Below are positions 7,243 through 9,952 of a DNA stretch of 9,952 bases, piece after piece. Under the pieces are notes generated by a model. That model made no database searches. It had not been told where the DNA came from and worked only from the letters and a program-made list of their open reading frames with translations. The stretch is from the NCBI GenBank assembly GCA_018623655.1, contig JAAZVG010000046.1, forward strand, positions 1 to 9,952. Direction: 5' to 3'. Position 1 is the first letter of the stretch. Every line of letters begins with the position of its first letter. This DNA is from Flavobacteriaceae bacterium (GTDB taxonomy: Bacteria; Bacteroidota; Bacteroidia; Flavobacteriales; Flavobacteriaceae). The position numbers and the translations under genes were made by a program.

Positions 7243-8690
7243 ATATTAAAAAATTAAAAACACTTGAAGATTTAAAGAAGATTAATTACTCAAGTAGAAG
7301 CATTAAGCAAGAGATGAGAGAAAATCTTATCGAACATATACGTGATGGAAAGGCTTTATTTGAAGGCATAAAAGGTTATGAGCACAGTGTATTACCTCAA
7401 ATAAAACAAGCAATCCTCGCCGAACATAACATTAACTTTCTTGGTTTAAGAGGACAAGCTAAAACAAGAATGGCACGACAGATGGTCGAACTACTTGATG
7501 AGTATATCCCATACGTAGTAGGATCAGAGATTAACGATGATCCCTTCAATCCAATATCCGACTTCGCAATAAAGAAAATAGAGGAATTAGGTGATAAAAC
7601 ACCTATCGCATGGTTGCATCGATCAGAACGGTTTTTTGAAAAACTTGCGACTCCAGATGTAAGTGTAGCTGATTTAATCGGTGATATTGACCCTATTAAG
7701 GCAGCAAATATGAAGTTATCCTTATCTGATCCAGAGGTTATTCATTACGGAATGGTTCCGCGAGCTAATCGTTGTCTTTTTGTGATTAACGAACTGCCTG
7801 ATCTACAAGCAAGAATACAAGTTTCTTTATTTTCAATTCTACAAGAGGGTGAGGTGCAAATACGAGGATTTAAGTTAAAATTACCCTTAGACGTCTCATT
7901 TGTATTTACGGCAAACCCCGAGGACTATACCAATAGAGGTAGCATTGTTACTCCACTTAAAGATCGTATAGGGTCACAAATTGTTACTCATTACCCCAGA
8001 GACATTGAAACTGCCAAAGAGATTACAGCTCAAGAATCTAGATTTAATTCTGATATCAGTATTTCTATCCCAGAACCGGCGAGAGACATTATTGAATCAA
8101 TAAGTTTTCAGGCTCGTAAGAGTGAGTATGTTGATGCTAAAAGTGGTGTTTCAGCTCGCTTAAGTATCTCTGCCTTCGAACATATGATGAGTCATGCAGA
8201 ATTGCGTATAATCGATAATGGGAAAAGTAATGGTACTATTCGTGTTTCAGATATACTAGCTACGGTACCAGCGATTACAGGAAAAGTTGAGCTCGTTTAT
8301 GAGGGTGAAAATGAGGGTCCTGTGTATGTTGCTGAACACCTTATAGATGATGCGATTAAATGTGTTTTTGAAGATTACTTCCCAAAAATCGAAAAGATTG
8401 AAAAAAAGGGTATTGAAACTCCTTATGACGAATTATACACTTGGTTTTATGAGAACGATGCTATCGAGCTTCACGACAATGCAGGTGACAATTATTACCA
8501 ACAAAATCTTGACCAAATCAAGCCACTAGAAAATTTAATACAAAAATATGTTTCAGAGGTCGAGGGAGAATTGAAATACTTTTTTAAAGAATTAATTCTT
8601 TTCGGATTAGTTTCAAGTCAAAAACTGGCTAAGGGAAGATTCGAAAATACCACTACAATTAACGATCTATACCGTAGTTATTTTTCATAA
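7239..8690 (+). CDS. MoxR / magnesium-chelatase-like AAA+ ATPase
   Basis: This 483-residue protein is a AAA+ ATPase of the clade that includes MoxR and the ChlI subunit of Mg chelatase. In order: an N-terminal helical segment; Walker A GLRGQAKT (residues 69-76, K75), with Ala where the last Gly is usual; a Walker B LFVINELPDL in which the expected Asp is Asn (N184) followed by E185; LQEGEVQIRG after it; sensor 1 in FTANPEDY (N226); and a likely arginine finger in PLKDRIG (R243). The C-terminal region beyond about residue 270 is helical and less conserved. I recall the NELPDL form from bacterial proteins annotated as magnesium chelatase, so it is probably a family trait. The start overlaps the VWA gene in ATGA; AGAAGG just upstream is too close (2 bases) to be a good ribosome site. 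A role in true chlorophyll or cobalt chelation is not supported by any neighbour; protein or complex remodelling with the VWA partner is inferred. Confidence 0.9.
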   Translation: MNIKKLKTLEDLKKINYSSRSIKQEMRENLIEHIRDGKALFEGIKGYEHSVLPQIKQAILAEHNINFLGLRGQAKTRMARQMVELLDEYIPYVVGSEINDDPFNPISDFAIKKIEELGDKTPIAWLHRSERFFEKLATPDVSVADLIGDIDPIKAANMKLSLSDPEVIHYGMVPRANRCLFVINELPDLQARIQVSLFSILQEGEVQIRGFKLKLPLDVSFVFTANPEDYTNRGSIVTPLKDRIGSQIVTHYPRDIETAKEITAQESRFNSDISISIPEPARDIIESISFQARKSEYVDAKSGVSARLSISAFEHMMSHAELRIIDNGKSNGTIRVSDILATVPAITGKVELVYEGENEGPVYVAEHLIDDAIKCVFEDYFPKIEKIEKKGIETPYDELYTWFYENDAIELHDNAGDNYYQQNLDQIKPLENLIQKYVSEVEGELKYFFKELILFGLVSSQKLAKGRFENTTTINDLYRSYFS

Positions 8691-8692
8691 TC

Positions 8693-9364
8693 ATGAATCA
8701 AATACCTAAGGATTTATTCAAGTTCTTTATTGAATTGAGAAAGAACAATAATCGAGAATGGTTTGCCGATTACAAAGAGCATTATAATCATCTAAAAGAT
8801 ATTTCAGCATTAGTATTTAATGATATTGAGCAGGGTCTAGGCCTAACTGATCAACTTGAAAGTCATAAAATTTTTAGGATCTATAGAGATGTTCGATTTT
8901 CTAAAAACAAATTGCCGTATAAGACACATCTGTCGACTTCTATTCATAGAGAAGGTAAGCACTTACGGGGCGGTTATTATGTGCATATTGAACCTGGTAA
9001 TAGTTTTATAGCATGTGGATTTTGGAACCCAAACAAAGAAGACCTCTATAGAATAAGAAAAGAAATAGAATCCGAATATGTTGAATTTTCAACTTTACTT
9101 GAGGCAAAAGAGTTGAAAAAACAGTGGGGAATACTTTACGGTGATCAATTAAAGTCATGTCCTAAAGGCTTTAACAAAGAACACGTTGCAATAAAGTGGT
9201 TACGATACAAGCAATTCATACTGAAAAAGGGTTTTACAGACAAAGAATGTCTTGCTGAGGACTTTTCGATAAAAGTGGTTGATCACTTTCGTGCCGCTAG
9301 GCCTTTTTTAGATTTTATGACTCTTGCCCTAACTACAGACTTAAATGGAGAATCGATTGTTTAA
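8693..9364 (+). CDS. DUF2461 family protein (function unknown)
   Basis: The 223-residue product matches the DUF2461 (TIGR02453) family by its signature motifs: an N-terminal NNNREWF (residues 18-24), the central FRIYRDVRFSKNKLPYKTH (61-79), and GGYYVHIEPGNSF followed by GFWNP. Length is normal for the family and no region seems missing. There is no signal peptide or membrane segment, so it is likely cytosolic. No activity is established for the family as far as I know; the conserved Arg, Asp and Lys cluster suggests a ligand or nucleic-acid site, but that is a guess. The gene begins 2 bp after the ATPase stop and runs in the same direction, so it is probably co-transcribed with the ATPase/VWA pair. 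Its TAA stop overlaps that of the convergent gene. Confidence 0.88.
   Translation: MNQIPKDLFKFFIELRKNNNREWFADYKEHYNHLKDISALVFNDIEQGLGLTDQLESHKIFRIYRDVRFSKNKLPYKTHLSTSIHREGKHLRGGYYVHIEPGNSFIACGFWNPNKEDLYRIRKEIESEYVEFSTLLEAKELKKQWGILYGDQLKSCPKGFNKEHVAIKWLRYKQFILKKGFTDKECLAEDFSIKVVDHFRAARPFLDFMTLALTTDLNGESIV
9361..9364. other. Shared TTAA: convergent stop codons overlap
   Basis: The palindrome TTAA supplies the TAA stop of the forward DUF2461 gene (9362-9364) and, on the reverse strand, the TAA stop of the small convergent gene (9363-9361). The two coding regions therefore overlap by four bases. No inverted repeat followed by a T-run is visible on either side, so any transcription termination must happen inside a neighbouring coding sequence or be Rho-dependent. 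Confidence 0.9.
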
Positions 9365-9768
9365 GCTGCATCTATTTTCTCAAAAAGAAGCATCTGATCC
9401 TTTAATCGAACAATAAGTAAATTCATCATTCGTTTATTAAGAGCAGAAGAGTTAAGAGTATAGGTTTCGTATTCTTCGACTGTAAACATACCTATAACCA
9501 TTCCCTTAAGCGAGTTGCGGAATTTAATGTCTTTTTGAATAGATTGTTCGATATAGTGTTGTTTCTTTTCAAGCGTTAAATCAAAAAATACATTTTTATG
9601 CTTTTTAATGTAGTTCCTAAAAACACTTACAAAAAGATCATTTTGAAGTTTTAAAATCGGACGAAGAATCGCATTTTGAAAGTATTCCTCTGAACCCATC
9701 TGGTCATTGATCTTTGATGTAGGTATGTCGGGCCTTTGCTGCAAGAGCTTTTCACTTCTTGATGACAT
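9361..9768 (-). CDS. Conserved hypothetical protein downstream of the sigma factor gene
   Basis: This 135-residue protein is of unknown function. It is small, charged and predicted mostly alpha-helical, with no signal peptide, membrane segment, cysteine cluster or recognisable catalytic motif. Notable stretches are ILRPILKLQNDLFVSVF (about residues 34-50), a central IQKDIKFRNSLKGMVIG segment (about 77-93), and SALNKRMMNLLIVRLKDQ near the end. It resembles a family I recall from Bacteroidota genomes, some members of which carry the label glyoxalase; I see no metal-binding pattern that would justify that label. The gene lies 11 bp after the sigma-70 gene on the same strand and is likely co-transcribed with it. 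Its ATG is not preceded by a Shine-Dalgarno sequence. A role linked to transcription is only a guess from the location. Confidence 0.8.
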   Translation of the reverse strand: MSSRSEKLLQQRPDIPTSKINDQMGSEEYFQNAILRPILKLQNDLFVSVFRNYIKKHKNVFFDLTLEKKQHYIEQSIQKDIKFRNSLKGMVIGMFTVEEYETYTLNSSALNKRMMNLLIVRLKDQMLLFEKIDAA

Positions 9769-9779
9769 GATTGTAAGGT

Positions 9780-9952
9780 TTAATCGATAAAGGATTGTAT
9801 TAAATCGTTTTTTGCAGATTTTCTAAGCTTTCGAATTGCTTTTTCTCTAATCTGCCGCACACGCTCTCTAGTTAAGTCAAATGTATGACCAATTTCATCC
9901 AAGGTCATCGTAGAATTCTGTCCAATGCCATAATAGAGCTTAACGACATCGG
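9780..9952 (-). CDS. Sigma-70 family RNA polymerase sigma factor, C-terminal region 4 (5' partial)
   Basis: Reading the reverse strand from the window edge gives 56 residues ending at TAA (9782-9780). They match sigma region 4: KLYYGIGQNSTMTLDEIG followed by the helix-turn-helix that contacts the -35/-33 element, with LTRERVRQIREKAIRKL as the recognition part. This is the signature of primary (RpoD-type, group 1 or 2) sigma factors, not of ECF factors, which lack this exact motif. The tail, KSAKNDLIQSFID, differs from the usual ending of RpoD (a short basic segment closing with Leu-Gly), so this could be the housekeeping sigma or a group 2 paralogue. The N-terminal regions 1-3 lie beyond the window, so the choice cannot be made here. 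The small 135-residue gene follows after 11 bp. Confidence 0.93.
   Translation of the reverse strand, partial: DVVKLYYGIGQNSTMTLDEIGHTFDLTRERVRQIREKAIRKLRKSAKNDLIQSFID

Noticed and set aside
8347..8529. Forward 60-codon ORF in another frame
   Set aside because: It is contained within the ATPase gene in a shifted frame, and its composition looks like out-of-frame translation.
6106..8690. True magnesium or cobalt chelatase for tetrapyrrole synthesis
   Set aside because: There is no large ChlH/CobN-type subunit and no tetrapyrrole gene in the window, and the VWA protein lacks the AAA+ domain of ChlD.
6106..9364. Antiphage defence system built on the ATPase/VWA pair
   Set aside because: The neighbours are housekeeping genes (his operon, sigma factor), base composition is even, and there is no nuclease, integrase or other defence marker.

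Overview
This window comes from an AT-rich bacterial genome, most likely a member of the Bacteroidota. The evidence is the his gene order (hisD-hisC-hisB-hisH-hisA-hisF-hisIE) with a bifunctional HisB and HisIE, the near absence of Shine-Dalgarno sequences, and the look of the last two proteins. The class within the phylum cannot be settled from the sequence. There are no tRNA or rRNA genes, IS elements, CRISPR arrays or large intergenic regions. Almost every base is coding, and the longest gap between genes is 29 bp.

Positions 2-6076 (+) hold the distal part of a histidine biosynthesis operon. Histidinol dehydrogenase (its N-terminus lies before the window) runs without a stop codon into histidinol-phosphate aminotransferase, giving an in-frame HisD-HisC fusion. 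It is followed by hisB, hisH, hisA, hisF and hisIE. Every junction overlaps by 4 bp (ATGA) or, for hisA/hisF, 8 bp, which implies translational coupling. Together these genes encode every step after the first. The first enzyme, HisG, is not in the window and is presumably just upstream. The fusion makes the last reactions alternate between two bifunctional proteins: HisB dehydratase, HisC, HisB phosphatase, HisD.

Positions 6106-9364 (+) hold a second co-directional cluster starting 29 bp after hisIE. It contains a VWA-domain protein with a MIDAS metal site, a MoxR/Mg-chelatase-like AAA+ ATPase overlapping it by 4 bp, and a DUF2461 protein 2 bp further on. The ATPase/VWA pair looks like a remodelling machine of unknown target. 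Nothing in the window ties it to chlorophyll or cobalamin metal chelation.

Positions 9361-9952 (-) run in the opposite direction. The C-terminal end (region 4) of a primary-type sigma-70 factor is followed after 11 bp by a 135-residue conserved protein of unknown function. The stop codon of the latter shares the palindrome TTAA with the stop codon of the DUF2461 gene, so the two transcription units converge with no space for a terminator.

The most notable points are the HisD-HisC fusion, the loss of the zinc-binding residues in the HisB phosphatase domain, the ATPase/VWA pair with its Asn-Glu Walker B, and the small gene next to the sigma factor.
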